Of a stretch of DNA of 64,000 nt, positions 20,048-33,623 are shown one piece after another. Source of the DNA: Actinomadura atramentaria DSM 43919 (GTDB lineage Bacteria > Actinomycetota > Actinomycetes > Streptosporangiales > Streptosporangiaceae); the NCBI RefSeq assembly GCF_000381885.1, contig NZ_KB907210.1:382104-446103 (forward strand), in the 5' to 3' direction. The notes below the pieces were generated by a model that was not told where the DNA came from, searched no databases, and saw nothing but the letters and a program-made list of their open reading frames with translations. A program made the position numbers and the translations under genes. Numbering within the stretch: position 1 is the first letter of the stretch; each line of letters starts with the position of its first letter.

Positions 20048-21328
20048 TCACGGGCCGGTGCGCCCGGGGACGTCGCGCTCCCCCGGCGTCGGCGGGGCGA
20101 GGCGCGCGGCGACCAGGTCCCACACGACGTCCGCCAGGTCCTCCTTGGGGCCGCGCGGGATCTCGACGGCCGAGCCGTCCGCCCCCAGCACCACGGCCGC
20201 GTTGTCGGGGCGGCCGAACGTCAGGTCCGCGCCGACCTGGTTGACGACGAGCAGGTCGCAGCCCTTGCGGGCGAGCTTGGCGCGGCCGTGTTCGAGGACG
20301 TCGTGGGTCTCGGCGGCGAACCCCACCACGACCTGCCCCGCGTGCGGGCGCGCGCCCAGTTCCGCGAGGACGTCGGGGTTCTGCACCAGCTCGATCGGCG
20401 CGGGCCCCGCGCCCTCGACCTTCTTGATCTTGGCGTCCTGGTACTCGGCGGGCCGGAAGTCCGCGACGGCGGCGGCCATCACGACCGCGTCCGCGTCCTC
20501 GGCGGCGGCCAGGACCGCGTCGCGGAGCCGCGCCGCCGACTCGACCGGCACGACCGCCGCGCCCGCCGGATCGGGCAGCGCGACGTTCGCCGCGACCAGC
20601 GTGACCCGCGCGCCGCGCGCGACGGCCGTGCGCGCCAGCGCGTACCCCTGGAGGCCGGACGAGCGGTTGCCGAGGAACCGCACCGGGTCCAGCGCCTCGC
20701 GGGTGCCGCCCGCCGACACCACGACGTGCCGCCCGGCCAGATCGCGACCGACCGCGCCGCGCGCCAGCACGCGCCGGGCGACCTCGAACAGCTCCGCCGG
20801 GTCGGGCAGCCGCCCCGGCCCGGTGTCCCGGCCGGTGAGGCGGCCGGACGCCGGGTCCACGACGATCGCGCCGCGCGCGCGGAGCGTCGCGACGTTCGCC
20901 TGGGTGGCGGGGTGCTCCCACATCTCGGTGTGCATCGCGGGCGCGAACACCACCGGGCAGCGGGCGGTGAGCAGCGTGTTGGTGAGCAGGTCGTCCGCGA
21001 GGCCGTGCGCGGCGCGGGCCAGCAGGTCGGCCGTGGCGGGCGCGACGAACACCAGGTCGGCGGTCTGGCCGATGCGCACGTGCGGCACCTCGGCGACGCC
21101 GTCCCAGACGCGGGTCGCGACCGGGCGGCCGGACAGCGCGGCCCAGGTGGGCTCCCCCACGAACCGCAGGGCGTCCTCGGTGGGGACGACGGTCACGGCG
21201 TGGCCGGACTCGGTGAGCCGCCGCAGCAGCTCGCAGACCTTGTACGCGGCGATGCCCGCGCCGACGCCCAGCACGACGCGCGGGCGCGCGTCGGCGGCGG
21301 CGCCGTCCGGCGCGTTGCGGGGAGTCAT
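20048..21328 (-). CDS. coaBC: Bifunctional phosphopantothenoylcysteine decarboxylase / phosphopantothenate-cysteine ligase
   Basis: A 426-residue CoaBC of coenzyme A biosynthesis. The N-terminal flavoprotein CoaC domain has GVGAGIAAYK, FVAPATADLLARAAHG and the substrate loop PAMHTEMW. The C-terminal CoaB domain has VVSAGGTREALDPVRFLGN, followed by the SSG and KIKK motifs. It lies 91 bp after rpoZ on the same strand. Confidence 0.95.
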   Translation of the reverse strand: MTPRNAPDGAAADARPRVVLGVGAGIAAYKVCELLRRLTESGHAVTVVPTEDALRFVGEPTWAALSGRPVATRVWDGVAEVPHVRIGQTADLVFVAPATADLLARAAHGLADDLLTNTLLTARCPVVFAPAMHTEMWEHPATQANVATLRARGAIVVDPASGRLTGRDTGPGRLPDPAELFEVARRVLARGAVGRDLAGRHVVVSAGGTREALDPVRFLGNRSSGLQGYALARTAVARGARVTLVAANVALPDPAGAAVVPVESAARLRDAVLAAAEDADAVVMAAAVADFRPAEYQDAKIKKVEGAGPAPIELVQNPDVLAELGARPHAGQVVVGFAAETHDVLEHGRAKLARKGCDLLVVNQVGADLTFGRPDNAAVVLGADGSAVEIPRGPKEDLADVVWDLVAARLAPPTPGERDVPGRTGP

Positions 21329-21419
21329 GCGGTTCGCCTTCCCGTGCCGCCGCGCCCGCGGGCGCGGTCACCGGCACGCCGGGACGGGCGCCGGGGACCG
21401 GCGCCGTTCGGTGCGGGCG

Positions 21420-21677
21420 TCAGCCCTCGACGGGCTCGGCGTGCAGCAGGCCCTCGCGCGTCTCGCGGAGCGCGATGGACAGCGGCTTCTCCTGGACCTG
21501 CGTCTCCACGAGCGGGCCGACGTACTCCAGGAGGCCCTCGCCGAGCTGCGCGTAGTAGGCGTTGATCTGCCGGGCGCGCTTGGCCGCGATGCTGACCAGG
21601 CCGTATTTGGTGTCGACCACTTCGAGCAGTTCGTCGATCGACGGGTTGGTGATGCCTTCGTTGCTGCTGGCTGCCAC
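21420..21677 (-). CDS. rpoZ: RNA polymerase omega subunit
   Basis: An 85-residue protein with the omega signature: [20 protein letters not shown], then [12 protein letters not shown] and [15 protein letters not shown]. It promotes assembly of beta-prime into RNA polymerase. It lies between gmk and coaBC, the usual actinobacterial position. Confidence 0.95.
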   Translation of the reverse strand: MAASSNEGITNPSIDELLEVVDTKYGLVSIAAKRARQINAYYAQLGEGLLEYVGPLVETQVQEKPLSIALRETREGLLHAEPVEG

Positions 21678-21721
21678 GCCGTGGCCTTCCGTTCGGACGA
21701 GCCGGAGCTAGCCGGGCTAGC

Positions 21722-22312
21722 TCAGTGCTGGACGACCATCAAGGCTAGCAGCTCGTCGACCACGTCCCGGACCGACGTGTTGACGAGCGTCACGTCGAAC
21801 TCCTTCTCGGCGGCCAGCTCGACGCGGGCGGCGGCCAACCGCCGCTCGATCACGTCGGGCGGTTCGGTGCCGCGGCCCGTCAGGCGGCGCACCAGCTCGT
21901 CCCACGAGGGCGGGGCGAGGAACACCAGGCGCGCGTCGGGCATGGTCTCGCGGACCTGCCGGGCGCCCTGGAGGTCGATCTCCAGCAGCACGGGCTCGCC
22001 GCGGGCGAGCCGTTCGACGACGGGGCCGCGCGGGGTGCCGTAGCGGTTCCCGGCGAACTCCGCCCACTCGAGCAGCTCCCCTTCGGCGACGAGCCGGTCG
22101 AAACCGGCGTCGTCGACGAAGAAGTACTGCACGCCGTGCCGCTCCCCCGGCCGGGGAGACCGGGTGGTCACCGAGACCGACAGCCACACCTCGGGGCGGG
22201 TTTGCCGGATCTCGGCGACGACCGTGCTCTTCCCGACGCCTGACGGGCCGGAGAGGACCGTCAGCCGCCGGTGGGAGGGAGCTTGCGCGTTGGAGCCGTC
22301 CCGGGCAGTCAT
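21722..22312 (-). CDS. gmk: Guanylate kinase
   Basis: A 196-residue GMP kinase. The P-loop [13 protein letters not shown] is near residue 22, followed by [21 protein letters not shown] and [13 protein letters not shown]. Several longer in-frame starts exist, but ATG 22312 gives the normal family length with only a short lead before the P-loop. It follows mihF after 94 bp. Confidence 0.93.
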   Translation of the reverse strand: MTARDGSNAQAPSHRRLTVLSGPSGVGKSTVVAEIRQTRPEVWLSVSVTTRSPRPGERHGVQYFFVDDAGFDRLVAEGELLEWAEFAGNRYGTPRGPVVERLARGEPVLLEIDLQGARQVRETMPDARLVFLAPPSWDELVRRLTGRGTEPPDVIERRLAAARVELAAEKEFDVTLVNTSVRDVVDELLALMVVQH

Positions 22313-22406
22313 GAATGCCGCGGAACCGGACGGGATGGAGCCGGACGCGGGCACGCCCGATCCGGCCGCGACGGCCTCGCCGTCGCGCCCGTCCAGGGGG
22401 CGCGGG

Positions 22407-22733
22407 TCAGCGGTTTCCACCGCCGCCGAACTCACGCTCCAGGGAGGCGCGCTGGTTCGCGCCGAGGCCCCGCACACGGCGGGACTCGGCGATGCCCAGG
22501 CGCTCCATGATCTGCTTCGCACGGACCTTGCCCACACCGGGCAGCGATTCGAGGAGGGCCGACACCTTCATCTTCCCGATGACGTCGTCGGCCTGCCCCT
22601 CTTTGAGGACCTCGGCGAGCGAGGTCCCCCCGTGCTTGAGCCGGTTCTTGACCTCGGCCCGCTCCTTGCGGGCCTTGGCAGCCTTCTCCAGGGCTGCGGC
22701 GCGCTGTTCGGGGGTCAGGGGCGGAAGAGCCAC
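22407..22733 (-). CDS. mihF: Integration host factor, actinobacterial type (mIHF/sIHF)
   Basis: A 108-residue nucleoid protein, unrelated in sequence to proteobacterial IHF. Residues 1-40 are helical and basic ([19 protein letters not shown]); the rest holds the helix-two-turn-helix DNA-binding core, [20 protein letters not shown] and the following [14 protein letters not shown]. It is essential in mycobacteria and shapes the nucleoid in Streptomyces. The start is ATG. It is located between pyrF and gmk as in other actinomycetes. Confidence 0.95.
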   Translation of the reverse strand: MALPPLTPEQRAAALEKAAKARKERAEVKNRLKHGGTSLAEVLKEGQADDVIGKMKVSALLESLPGVGKVRAKQIMERLGIAESRRVRGLGANQRASLEREFGGGGNR

Positions 22734-23220
22734 GCCGGGTCACCTCAGGTTTCCACTCGACGGAGTCGGACGGGACGGGAAACTAGCGAGTTCACGCCCC
22801 ATAAGGCAACGTGAAGCCCCGTTTAGCCCGCCACAAAATCACGAAAATCACTCCTTGAAGTGTCCCGAATACAGAGTGTACCCAACTCGGGCCGGTCGGT
22901 CGGCCATCCCCCCGCCATCCTGGGACTTTCGCATGATCGTGAAAAATCGCCCATCCGGGACGTGAATGTGTGACCGATCACCCGCGCCGGAACCGGCTCC
23001 GACGCGTCATTGGATCGTTCCATATCGCGTCCGGGAAACCCCCGCCGGGGTCCGCGGCGGACCCTCGGCGGGCCTCGGAAAGCCCCTCTCGCGATCACCC
23101 CGGGGACCCCGCGCGCCACTCGCGGACGACTCCGGAACACCCGTTTAAAAGCGACAAAAAGAACAATTGACACGCGCAGAAAAGCGCGCGGTCCGTCCGG
23201 TGAACCCCGCGCGCGGCACG
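22734..23220. other. Gene-free interval between pyrF and mihF
   Basis: 487 bp without a credible gene. The part next to mihF holds the promoter listed above. The middle (about 22830-22970) is comparatively AT-rich. Near 23140-23165 the plus strand has an A-rich run that includes CAATTGACA, but no -10 box or gene follows it. Open frames crossing the region have no RBS or recognisable similarity. Confidence 0.6.
22780..22809 (-). promoter_or_regulatory. Probable mihF promoter
   Basis: On the minus strand TTGCCT (22804-22809) and TAGTTT (22780-22785) are separated by 18 bp and lie about 47 bp before the mihF ATG. Both boxes are near consensus for the main sigma factor and the surrounding sequence is lower in GC than its neighbours. 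Confidence 0.5.
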
Positions 23221-23916
23221 CTAATCGCGGAGCGAACGCGCGATCTCCGCCGCCGCCGCGGCCGGGTCGGGCGCGCCGGTGATCGGGCGGCCGATCACGA
23301 GCACGTCGGCCCCGGCGGCGAGCGCGCCGCGCGGCGTGGCGACCCGCGTCTGGTCCTGCGCGGCCGCGCCCTCGGGCCGGACGCCCGGCGTGATCAACAC
23401 CACGTCCGGGCCGACCTCCGCGCGGACGGCCGCGGCCTCGCGCGGCGAGCACACCAGCGCCCGCGCGCCCGCCCCGACCGCGAGGACGGCCAGCCGCCGC
23501 ACGGCGTCCGACGCGGGACCGGCCAGGCCGATCACGTCGAGGTCGGCGTCCCCGAACGAGGTGAGGACCGTCACGGCCGCCACGCGGGCGTCCGGGGCCG
23601 CCTCGACGGCCGCGCGGACCATCGCCGGGCCGCCCGAGGCGTGGACGGTCAGGTATGCGGGCCGCAGCCCCGCCACCGACCGCGCCGCCCCCGCGACCGT
23701 CGCCGGGATGTCGTGCAGCTTGAGGTCCAGGAACAGCTCGACCGGCGCGGGCCCGGCGGCCTCCCGCACGGCCGCCACGACGTCCGGCCCGTACCGCAGG
23801 TACAGCTCCAGCCCCACCTTGAGCGTGGTGACGTGCGGGGCGGTGAGCGACGCCCAGCGCGCCGCGGTGTCCAGGTCGGGGGCGTCCAGCGCGACGGCGA
23901 TCGGGGCGGGGGTCAT
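23221..23916 (-). CDS. pyrF: Orotidine-5'-phosphate decarboxylase
   Basis: A 231-residue TIM-barrel enzyme producing UMP. It starts [11 protein letters not shown] and has the catalytic motif [14 protein letters not shown] and the phosphate-binding ITPGVRPEG ... [12 protein letters not shown]. The start overlaps the pyrD stop as ATGA. It is the last gene of the pyr operon. Confidence 0.95.
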   Translation of the reverse strand: MTPAPIAVALDAPDLDTAARWASLTAPHVTTLKVGLELYLRYGPDVVAAVREAAGPAPVELFLDLKLHDIPATVAGAARSVAGLRPAYLTVHASGGPAMVRAAVEAAPDARVAAVTVLTSFGDADLDVIGLAGPASDAVRRLAVLAVGAGARALVCSPREAAAVRAEVGPDVVLITPGVRPEGAAAQDQTRVATPRGALAAGADVLVIGRPITGAPDPAAAAAEIARSLRD

Positions 23917-24983
23917 GGGGCGGTCTCCTTCAACTCGGCGGGCTCGGGGGCTGGGGCGGGCTCAACCCCCGCCAGCGGCGGCAGGTGCCCGGCGGGTCGG
24001 TGGGCGAGCCCCACCGCGTCGGCGATCCGGCCGAGGCGGCGGGCGGCCAGGGCCTCGTCCAGCTCGCGCAGGATGCGCGGGACGGCCCCCGGGTCGTGGA
24101 ACAGGGCGGTGCCGACCGCGACGGCCGACGCGCCCGCGAGCAGGAACTCCAGCGCCTCCAGCCCGGAGGTGACGCCGCCGACGCCGACGATCGGCAGGCC
24201 CGGCAGCGCCGCGTGGACCTCGTAGACGCAGCGGAGCGCCACCGGGCGGATCGCGGGCCCCGACAGGCCGCCCGACACGCCGGTGAGGGCGGGCCGCAGC
24301 GTCGTGGTGTCGATCGCGGCGCCCTGGACGGTCCCGATGAGGGTGAGGCCGTCCGCGCCCGCGTCCGCGCACGCCAGCGCGACCCCGGCGAGGTCGGTGA
24401 CGTCCGGCGCGAGCTTGGCCAGCACCGGCGTGCCGGGCGCGGCCCCGGCGCGGGCGGCCCGCACGACGGCCGCGGCGGCGGCCGGGTGCCGGGCGAACAT
24501 GCGGCCCCGGTCGGCGACGTTGGGGCAGGTGGCGTTGACCTCGATCGCGGCGACGCCGGGCGCGCCGCGCAGCCGCGCGGCCAGCTCGCCGAACTCGGCG
24601 GCGCTGTCGCCCGCGATGGACACGATGACGGGGACGCCCTGCTCGGCGAGCCACGGCAGGTCCCGCTCCAGGAAGCCCTCGACGCCCGGTCCGGGCAGGC
24701 CGACGGCGGTGAGCAGGCCGCTCGGGGTCTCCGCGACGCGCGGCGTGGGCCGGCCGGCGCGGGGCCGCAGCGTCACCGACGCGGTCGTGAACGCGCCGAG
24801 CCGCGACAGCTCGACGAACGGGGCGAGCTCGCGGCCCGTCCCGCCGCAGCCCGCGGCGGTGAGGACGGGCGCGGCGAGGTCGAGGGGGCCGAGCCGGGTG
24901 CGGAGCCGGTCGCTCGCGGGGGCGGGGGCCTTGCCCTTGCCCGGGGCAGGGGCGGTGTCCTGGTTCGCCGGTCCGTTGCTCAC
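23913..24983 (-). CDS. pyrD: Dihydroorotate dehydrogenase, catalytic subunit (class 1B)
   Basis: A 356-residue class 1B enzyme oxidising dihydroorotate to orotate with FMN. Motifs are [22 protein letters not shown] with the catalytic Cys, and [21 protein letters not shown]. The N-terminal 25 residues are Pro/Ala-rich linker and the C-terminal 40 residues are an extra Pro/Glu-rich tail. GTG start overlapping the pyrK stop (GTGA). The adjacent pyrK confirms the NAD-linked 1B class, unlike the quinone-linked class 2 enzyme of many actinobacteria. Confidence 0.92.
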   Translation of the reverse strand: MSNGPANQDTAPAPGKGKAPAPASDRLRTRLGPLDLAAPVLTAAGCGGTGRELAPFVELSRLGAFTTASVTLRPRAGRPTPRVAETPSGLLTAVGLPGPGVEGFLERDLPWLAEQGVPVIVSIAGDSAAEFGELAARLRGAPGVAAIEVNATCPNVADRGRMFARHPAAAAAVVRAARAGAAPGTPVLAKLAPDVTDLAGVALACADAGADGLTLIGTVQGAAIDTTTLRPALTGVSGGLSGPAIRPVALRCVYEVHAALPGLPIVGVGGVTSGLEALEFLLAGASAVAVGTALFHDPGAVPRILRELDEALAARRLGRIADAVGLAHRPAGHLPPLAGVEPAPAPEPAELKETAP

Positions 24984-25870
24984 TGCCGTGCGCCTCCGTC
25001 GGGAAGGCCGAGGGCGCGGGGCGCGCCGAGGGCGTCGAACGGGATCGTGCCGAGGTCGCCCCAGCGGACGCGGTCGCCGCGCAGGACGGGCCCCTCCGCG
25101 CAGGCCCGCGCCATCCGGGTGACGCCGTCCTCGCCGTGGACGGGCAGCACGCAGGTCATGCAGGTGCCGACGCCGCACGCGCCGGTCGTGCCGAGGAACT
25201 CCTGCACCGACACCTGGGACGGCAGCCCGAACTCGGCGGCGGTGCGGCTGACGGTCCGCAGCAGCGGCGTCGGCCCGCACGCGTACACGACGTCCGCGCC
25301 GGTCTCGGCGATGACGCGGGGCAGGACCTCGCGGACGGTGCCGCGCTCCCCCGTCGAGCCGTCCTCGGTGGTGACGACGGCGCTGTCGCCGACGCGCTGC
25401 GCCATTCGGGAGCCGAACACGTGCCGCCCGGTCGCGCCGCCGAGCACGAAGTGGATCTGGCAGCCGCGCCGCCGCAGCGTGTCCGCGAGCGCGAACAGCG
25501 CCGCGCCGCCGGGGCCGCCGCCGACGAGCAGGCAGTGGACGGGGTCGCGCGGCAGCCGGAAGGGCCGCCCGAGCGGCCCGACGAGGTCGATGCGGTCCCG
25601 GGAGCTGCGGTCGGCGAGCCACGCCGTGCCCGGCTCGGTGTTCGCGAAGACGATCTCGACGGTGCCGCCGTAGTCGGGCTTCACCTCGTACACGCCGAAC
25701 ATGCGGCGGACGAGCCGCGCCGAGTACGCGCCGCCCGCCGCGACGGCGACGAACTGGCCGGGCCGGAACCGCTCCGCGACCGCCGGGGCCACCAGCGTCA
25801 TCGCGTGGTAGTCCTGCACCCGGCGGACCGTCAGGACCGTCGCCGACGTCTGCACCGGCGTGTCGGACAC
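24980..25870 (-). CDS. pyrK: Dihydroorotate dehydrogenase, electron-transfer subunit
   Basis: A 296-residue FAD and 2Fe-2S protein that passes electrons from PyrD to NAD. It has FAD-binding FRPGQFVAVAAG, the NAD-binding LLVGGGPGGAALFALAD and the iron-sulfur cysteines in GACGVGTCMTCVLPV plus the later RACAEGPVL. GTG 25870 was preferred because a GAGGGAG ribosome-binding site lies 8 nt upstream; an upstream ATG at 25909 lacks one. It follows carB after 90 bp. Confidence 0.9.
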   Translation of the reverse strand: MSDTPVQTSATVLTVRRVQDYHAMTLVAPAVAERFRPGQFVAVAAGGAYSARLVRRMFGVYEVKPDYGGTVEIVFANTEPGTAWLADRSSRDRIDLVGPLGRPFRLPRDPVHCLLVGGGPGGAALFALADTLRRRGCQIHFVLGGATGRHVFGSRMAQRVGDSAVVTTEDGSTGERGTVREVLPRVIAETGADVVYACGPTPLLRTVSRTAAEFGLPSQVSVQEFLGTTGACGVGTCMTCVLPVHGEDGVTRMARACAEGPVLRGDRVRWGDLGTIPFDALGAPRALGLPDGGARQ

Positions 25871-25960
25871 CCGGGTCTCCCTCTCGTCGTGGTCACACCG
25901 TCGTCGCACCGCGCCGCCGGGACCGGCCGCCCCCGCCCGGCGGGCGGGGGCGGCCGGGCG

Positions 25961-29290
<3,330 letters not shown>

Positions 29291-30418
29291 CTACTCCGCC
29301 CCCTTCATCAGCTCGCAGAAGCGGTCGAACAGGCCGGTGGCGTCGTGCGGTCCCGCCGCCGCCTCCGGGTGGTACTGGACGCTGAACGCGGGGCGGTCCA
29401 GCAGGCGCAGGCCCTCCACGCAGCCGTCGTTGAGGTTGACGTGGCTGACCTCGGCGCGGCCGTAGGGGGTGTCGAACGGCCCGTCCACCGGGGCGTCCAC
29501 GGCGAACCCGTGGTTGTGCGCGGACACGTCGACCTTGCCGGTGCGGCGGTCCTGGACGGGCTGGTTGACGCCCCGGTGCCCGAACCGCAGCTTGTAGGTG
29601 CCGAGCCCGAGGGCGCGGCCGAAGATCTGGTTGCCGAAGCAGATCCCGAAGAACGGGACGCCCGCGTCCAGCACGCCGCGCAGCGCGGCGACCGCGTCGT
29701 CGGCGGCGGCCGGGTCGCCGGGGCCGTTGGAGAAGAACACCCCGTCGGGGTTCAGCGCGAGGATCTCCTCGGCGGTGGCGGCGGCGGGCAGGACGTGGAC
29801 CTCGCAGCCCCGCTCGGCCATCCGGTGCGGCGTCATCGACTTGATGCCGAGGTCCACCGCGGCGACCGTGTGACGCTTCCCGCCGATCGCGGGGACGACG
29901 TAGGGCTCGCGGGTCGCGACCTCCTTCGCCAGGTCCGCGCCCGCCATGCCGGGGCTGGCCAGGACGCGCTCGACCAGGTCGCCCTCGGGCGCGGTCGCGG
30001 CGTCCCCGCTGAAGATCCCGGCGCGCATCGCGCCCCGGTCCCGCAGGTGGCGGGTCAGCGCGCGGGTGCCGGGGATCGCGATCCCGACGACGCCCTGCTC
30101 GCGCAGCGCCGAGCCCAGCGACCCGGTGGCGCGCCAGTTCGAGGCGATCCGGGCGGGCTCGCGGACGACGTACCCGGCGACCTGGATGCGGGAGGACTCC
30201 GGGTCCTCCTCGTTGACGCCGGTGTTGCCGATGTGGGGGGCGGTCATCGCGACGATCTGCCGCGCGTACGACGGGTCGGTCAGCGTCTCCTGGTAGCCGG
30301 TCATGCCGGTGTTGAAGACGATCTCGCCGACCGTCTCGCCGACCGCGCCGTAGGGCGTGCCGCGGAAGACGCGGCCGTCCTCCAGGACCAATACGGCCGT
30401 TTCGGGGATGGGGTTCAC
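29291..30418 (-). CDS. carA: Carbamoyl-phosphate synthase, small subunit
   Basis: A 375-residue glutamine amidotransferase subunit. The N-terminal CPSase domain ([19 protein letters not shown]) is followed by a class I amidotransferase domain with the nucleophile Cys in [12 protein letters not shown] and the His of VQYHPEA. GTG start overlapping the pyrC stop (GTGA). Confidence 0.96.
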   Translation of the reverse strand: MNPIPETAVLVLEDGRVFRGTPYGAVGETVGEIVFNTGMTGYQETLTDPSYARQIVAMTAPHIGNTGVNEEDPESSRIQVAGYVVREPARIASNWRATGSLGSALREQGVVGIAIPGTRALTRHLRDRGAMRAGIFSGDAATAPEGDLVERVLASPGMAGADLAKEVATREPYVVPAIGGKRHTVAAVDLGIKSMTPHRMAERGCEVHVLPAAATAEEILALNPDGVFFSNGPGDPAAADDAVAALRGVLDAGVPFFGICFGNQIFGRALGLGTYKLRFGHRGVNQPVQDRRTGKVDVSAHNHGFAVDAPVDGPFDTPYGRAEVSHVNLNDGCVEGLRLLDRPAFSVQYHPEAAAGPHDATGLFDRFCELMKGAE

Positions 30419-31701
30419 TGGAGCTTCCCTTCCAGGACGGTGGGGCGTCCCCGCAGGAACGTGGCGACGACCCGGCCGGGCAGCGTCAGCCCCGCGTAGG
30501 GCGTGTTGCGGCTCTTGGACGCCATCGCCGCCGGGTCCACCGGGCGGCGCGGGGACGGGTCGAAGAGCACGAGGTTGGCGGGCGACCCCGCAGCGAGCGG
30601 GCGGCCCTGGCCGGCGAGGCGGCCGATCCGGGCGGGGGCGGCGGACATGCGGTCCGCGACGCCGGCCCAGTCGAGCAGGCCGGTCTCGATCATGGCCTCC
30701 TGCACGACCGACAGCGCCGTCTCGAGGCCGATCATGCCCATCGCGGCCTCGGCCCACTCGGTCTCCTTCGCCTCGACCGGGTGCGGGGCGTGGTCGGTGG
30801 CGACGCAGTCGACGGTGCCGTCCGCGAGGGCGTGCCGCAGCGCGGCGACGTCGTCGGCGGTGCGCAGCGGCGGGTTCACCTTGAAGATCGGGTCGTACCC
30901 GGCGGCGCGGCGGTCGTCCAGGAACAGGTGGTGCGGGGTGACCTCCGCGGTGACCTGGCAGCCCCGGCTCTTGGCCCACCGGATGATCTCGACGGACCCG
31001 GCGGTGGAGACGTGGCAGACGTGCAGCCGCGACCCGACGTGCTCGGCCAGCAGCACGTCCCGCGCGATGATCGCCTCCTCGGCCACGGCGGGCCAGCCGC
31101 GCAGCCCGAGCGCCGCCGACATCTCGCCCTCGTTGAGCTGCGCGCCCTCGGTGAGGCGCGGCTCCTGGGCGTGCTGGGCGACGACGCCGTCGAACGCCTT
31201 CACGTACTCCAGCGCGCGCCGCATGATGACGGCGTCGGACACGCAGTGCCCGTCGTCGGAGAACACCCGGACGCGGGCGGCGGAGTCGGCCATCGCGCCG
31301 AGCTCGGCGAGCTGCTCGCCGCGGATGCCCTCGGTGACCGCGCCGACCGGGTGGACGTCGCAGTACCCGGCCTCGCGGCCGAGCCGCCACACCTGCTCCA
31401 CCACGCCCGCGGTGTCCGCGACCGGGTCGGTGTTGGCCATCGCGTGGACGGCCGTGTACCCGCCGAGCGCGGCGGCGCGGGTGCCGGTCTCGACCGTCTC
31501 GGCGTCCTCGCGGCCCGGCTCGCGCAGATGCGTGTGCAGGTCGACGAGGCCCGGCAGCGCGACGAGCCCGGCGGCGTCGACCCGCTCCGCGCCCTCGGCG
31601 GCCAGGTTCCGCCCCACGGCCGCGATGACGCCGTCCTCCAGCAGGAGGTCGGCGGGCTCGCCGCCCAGCACGCGGGCGCCGGTGATCAGGTACGCGGTCA
31701 C
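30415..31701 (-). CDS. pyrC: Dihydroorotase
   Basis: A 428-residue class I amidohydrolase forming dihydroorotate. Metal-site motifs are [12 protein letters not shown] near residue 55, a His in CHVST and the Asp in [14 protein letters not shown] start overlapping pyrB (GTGA). The small membrane protein gene often found between pyrC and carA in Streptomyces is absent. Confidence 0.96.
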   Translation of the reverse strand: MTAYLITGARVLGGEPADLLLEDGVIAAVGRNLAAEGAERVDAAGLVALPGLVDLHTHLREPGREDAETVETGTRAAALGGYTAVHAMANTDPVADTAGVVEQVWRLGREAGYCDVHPVGAVTEGIRGEQLAELGAMADSAARVRVFSDDGHCVSDAVIMRRALEYVKAFDGVVAQHAQEPRLTEGAQLNEGEMSAALGLRGWPAVAEEAIIARDVLLAEHVGSRLHVCHVSTAGSVEIIRWAKSRGCQVTAEVTPHHLFLDDRRAAGYDPIFKVNPPLRTADDVAALRHALADGTVDCVATDHAPHPVEAKETEWAEAAMGMIGLETALSVVQEAMIETGLLDWAGVADRMSAAPARIGRLAGQGRPLAAGSPANLVLFDPSPRRPVDPAAMASKSRNTPYAGLTLPGRVVATFLRGRPTVLEGKLQ

Positions 31702-32639
31702 GGGGAGACCTCCTTGCCGATGGCGGGCTCGGAGCCTCCGAGCAGCAGGTAGAGCACGGCCATCCGGGCGCTGACGCCGTTGGCGACCTGCTCGACGATC
31801 GTGGACCGGACGGAGTCGGCCACCTCGGCGGCGATCTCCACGCCCCGGTTCATCGGCCCGGGGTGCATGACGATCGCGTGCTCGGGCAGCCGCGCGAACC
31901 GCTCGGCGTCCAGGCCGTAGCGGCGGCTGTACTCGCGGACGGTCGGGAAGTACGCGGCGTTCATGCGCTCCTGCTGGACGCGCAGCATCATCACCGCGTC
32001 GCTCTTGGGCAGGACCGCGTCGAGGTCGTAGGAGATCTCGCACGGCCACGTCCCCACCGCGACGGGGAACAGCGTGGGCGGCGCGACCAGCGTCACCTCC
32101 GCGCCGAGCGTGGCCAGCAGCAGCACGTTCGAGCGGGCGACGCGGCTGTGCAGGACGTCCCCGACGATCGTGACGCGGCGGCCCGCCAGCTCGCCCAGGC
32201 GGCGGCGCATCGTGAACGCGTCCAGCAGCGCCTGCGTCGGGTGCTCGTGCGTGCCGTCGCCCGCGTTGACGACGCTGCCGCGCACCCAACTCGACAGCCG
32301 GTGCGGCGCGCCCGACGCGCCGTGCCGGATCACGACGCCGTCCGCGCCCATCGCCTCCAGCGTCAGCGCGGTGTCCTTCAGCGACTCGCCCTTGGAGACG
32401 CTGGAGCCCTTGGCGGAGAAGTTGATGACGTCCGCCGACAGCCGCTTGGCGGCCGCCTCGAACGAGATGCGGGTGCGGGTGGAGTCCTCGTAGAAGAGGT
32501 TCACCACCGTCCGGCCGCGCAGCGTCGGGAGCTTCTTCACCGATCGGCTCGCGACCTGCGCCATCTCCTCGGCGGTGTCCAGGACCAGCAGGGCGTCGTC
32601 GCGGGACAGGTCGGCGGCGGAGATCAGGTGGCGGTTCAT
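31698..32639 (-). CDS. pyrB: Aspartate carbamoyltransferase, catalytic subunit
   Basis: A 313-residue transcarbamoylase. The carbamoyl-phosphate site [13 protein letters not shown] and [14 protein letters not shown] are intact. No pyrI is present, as usual in actinomycetes. Start and stop overlap pyrR and pyrC by 4 nt each. Confidence 0.97.
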   Translation of the reverse strand: MNRHLISAADLSRDDALLVLDTAEEMAQVASRSVKKLPTLRGRTVVNLFYEDSTRTRISFEAAAKRLSADVINFSAKGSSVSKGESLKDTALTLEAMGADGVVIRHGASGAPHRLSSWVRGSVVNAGDGTHEHPTQALLDAFTMRRRLGELAGRRVTIVGDVLHSRVARSNVLLLATLGAEVTLVAPPTLFPVAVGTWPCEISYDLDAVLPKSDAVMMLRVQQERMNAAYFPTVREYSRRYGLDAERFARLPEHAIVMHPGPMNRGVEIAAEVADSVRSTIVEQVANGVSARMAVLYLLLGGSEPAIGKEVSP

Positions 32640-33238
32640 CGGGCCTCCTCCCCGAGCAGGACCTCGTCGCGGCCGTCGTTCTCGGCGAGCAGCACGCGGA
32701 CGGTCTCGCGCATGGACGTCGGCAGGTTCTTGCCCACGTAGTCGGCGCGGATCGGCAGCTCGCGGTGGCCCCGGTCCACCAGGACGGCGAGCTGCACCGC
32801 GCGCGGGCGGCCGAGGTCGCCCAGGGCGTCCAGCGCGGCGCGGACGGTGCGGCCGGAGAAGAGCACGTCGTCCACCAGGACGACGACGCGGTCGTCCACG
32901 CCCTCCGGCGGCGGCTCGGTGCGGCCGAGCGCGCGGGCGGGCTTCATCCGCAGGTCGTCGCGGTACATGGTGACGTCGATCGAGCCCCACGGGAACGGGC
33001 GGCCCTCGACCTCCTGGAGCGCGGCGGCGAGCCGCGCGGCGAGCGTCACGCCGCGCGTCTGGACGCCGAGCAGGACGACGTCGGCGCCGCCCTTGGTGCG
33101 TTCGAGGATCTCGTGCGCGATGCGGGTCATCGCGCGGCGGATGTCGGGACCCTCCAGCACGGCCTTGGGCCGCGGGTCCGGGTCGACCGTCCGCTCCGCC
33201 GCGCCGCCCGGGTCCGGGTCGCGGAAGGCAGCATTCAC
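32636..33238 (-). CDS. pyrR: Bifunctional pyr operon regulator / uracil phosphoribosyltransferase
   Basis: A 200-residue PyrR. The PRPP-binding motif [20 protein letters not shown] is near residue 120. A basic surface suited to RNA binding is expected from the family. It heads the pyr operon and should bind the hairpin in its own leader. ATG start with an AAAGGAGG ribosome-binding site 11 nt upstream, part of which can be paired in that hairpin. Confidence 0.95.
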   Translation of the reverse strand: MNAAFRDPDPGGAAERTVDPDPRPKAVLEGPDIRRAMTRIAHEILERTKGGADVVLLGVQTRGVTLAARLAAALQEVEGRPFPWGSIDVTMYRDDLRMKPARALGRTEPPPEGVDDRVVVLVDDVLFSGRTVRAALDALGDLGRPRAVQLAVLVDRGHRELPIRADYVGKNLPTSMRETVRVLLAENDGRDEVLLGEEAR

Positions 33239-33245
33239 CGCCGAA

Positions 33246-33282
33246 CCTCCTTTCCCGCCTCACGGGACGGGTCTTAAAGGAC
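33246..33282 (-). promoter_or_regulatory. PyrR-binding RNA hairpin overlapping the pyrR ribosome-binding site
   Basis: On the minus strand the leader reads TCCTTT, AAGA, then CCCGTCCCGTGAGGCGGG, then AAAGGAGG. The CCCG/CGGG stem (33254-33271) is closed at its base by TCCTTT pairing with AAAGGA, which is the Shine-Dalgarno sequence. This is the arrangement described for PyrR-dependent translational repression in mycobacteria. A TACGGT -10-like box lies just upstream (33297-33302). Confidence 0.75.
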
Positions 33283-33371
33283 GCTTGTCCCGTTCACCGT
33301 AGCAGCCGGCCGGAGGTGGGCCGTAACCGCCCATCCCACCGTCTTGCCTGGTGAGAGGGGTCACACCGGGG

Positions 33372-33383
33372 TATACAGGTGTC
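33372..33383 (+). promoter_or_regulatory. -10 box placed for a leaderless transcript, inside an ACACC/GGTGT inverted repeat
   Basis: TATACA (33372-33377) is followed after 6 nt by an ATG at 33384. It lies between ACACC and GGTGT arms, so a regulator could cover it. The best -35 candidates (TGGTGA at 17 bp, or TTGCCT at 22 bp) are weak. Confidence 0.35.
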
Positions 33384-33494
33384 ATGCGGGCGCTCGCCGG
33401 GCAGGGCCGGACGGTCGCGGGGGCGGGCCGGCGCCCCTACCGCACCGACCCGGAGAGACCTACGGATTCGACCGCTTTTTTCCAATCGGCTTGA
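33384..33494 (+). CDS. Possible 36-residue leaderless ORF upstream of bldD
   Basis: A short frame beginning MRALAGQGRTVAGAG and ending STAFFQSA, positioned exactly downstream of a -10 box as leaderless genes are. It is very basic, with no recognisable domain. Its stop codon overlaps the -35 element of the bldD promoter. No RBS precedes it. It may be a real small protein, a regulatory leader ORF or chance. Confidence 0.25.
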   Translation: MRALAGQGRTVAGAGRRPYRTDPERPTDSTAFFQSA

Positions 33495-33519
33495 CCTTCG
33501 GCCGTCCCCGTTTTACCGT
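33491..33519 (+). promoter_or_regulatory. bldD promoter
   Basis: TTGACC (33491-33496), exactly 17 bp, then TACCGT (33514-33519): a near-consensus vegetative promoter giving a leader of about 100 nt before bldD. An AGTGA half-site, similar to half of a BldD box, occurs at 33602-33606 within that leader. That would suit autoregulation, but the second half-site is not obvious. Confidence 0.6.
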
Positions 33520-33623
33520 CACTGTCCGTAACCATCCCGGGAGGCAGACTCTTGCGGACCGCTCCGGCCCCCTGAACCTGCCTCCGCGAACGACGATCGA
33601 AAGTGAGCCTGGGGGGCCGCACC

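Noticed and set aside
22823-23452. Minus-strand open frame across the pyrF-mihF gap
   Set aside because: It overlaps the end of pyrF in another frame, is Arg/Gly-rich and has no RBS.
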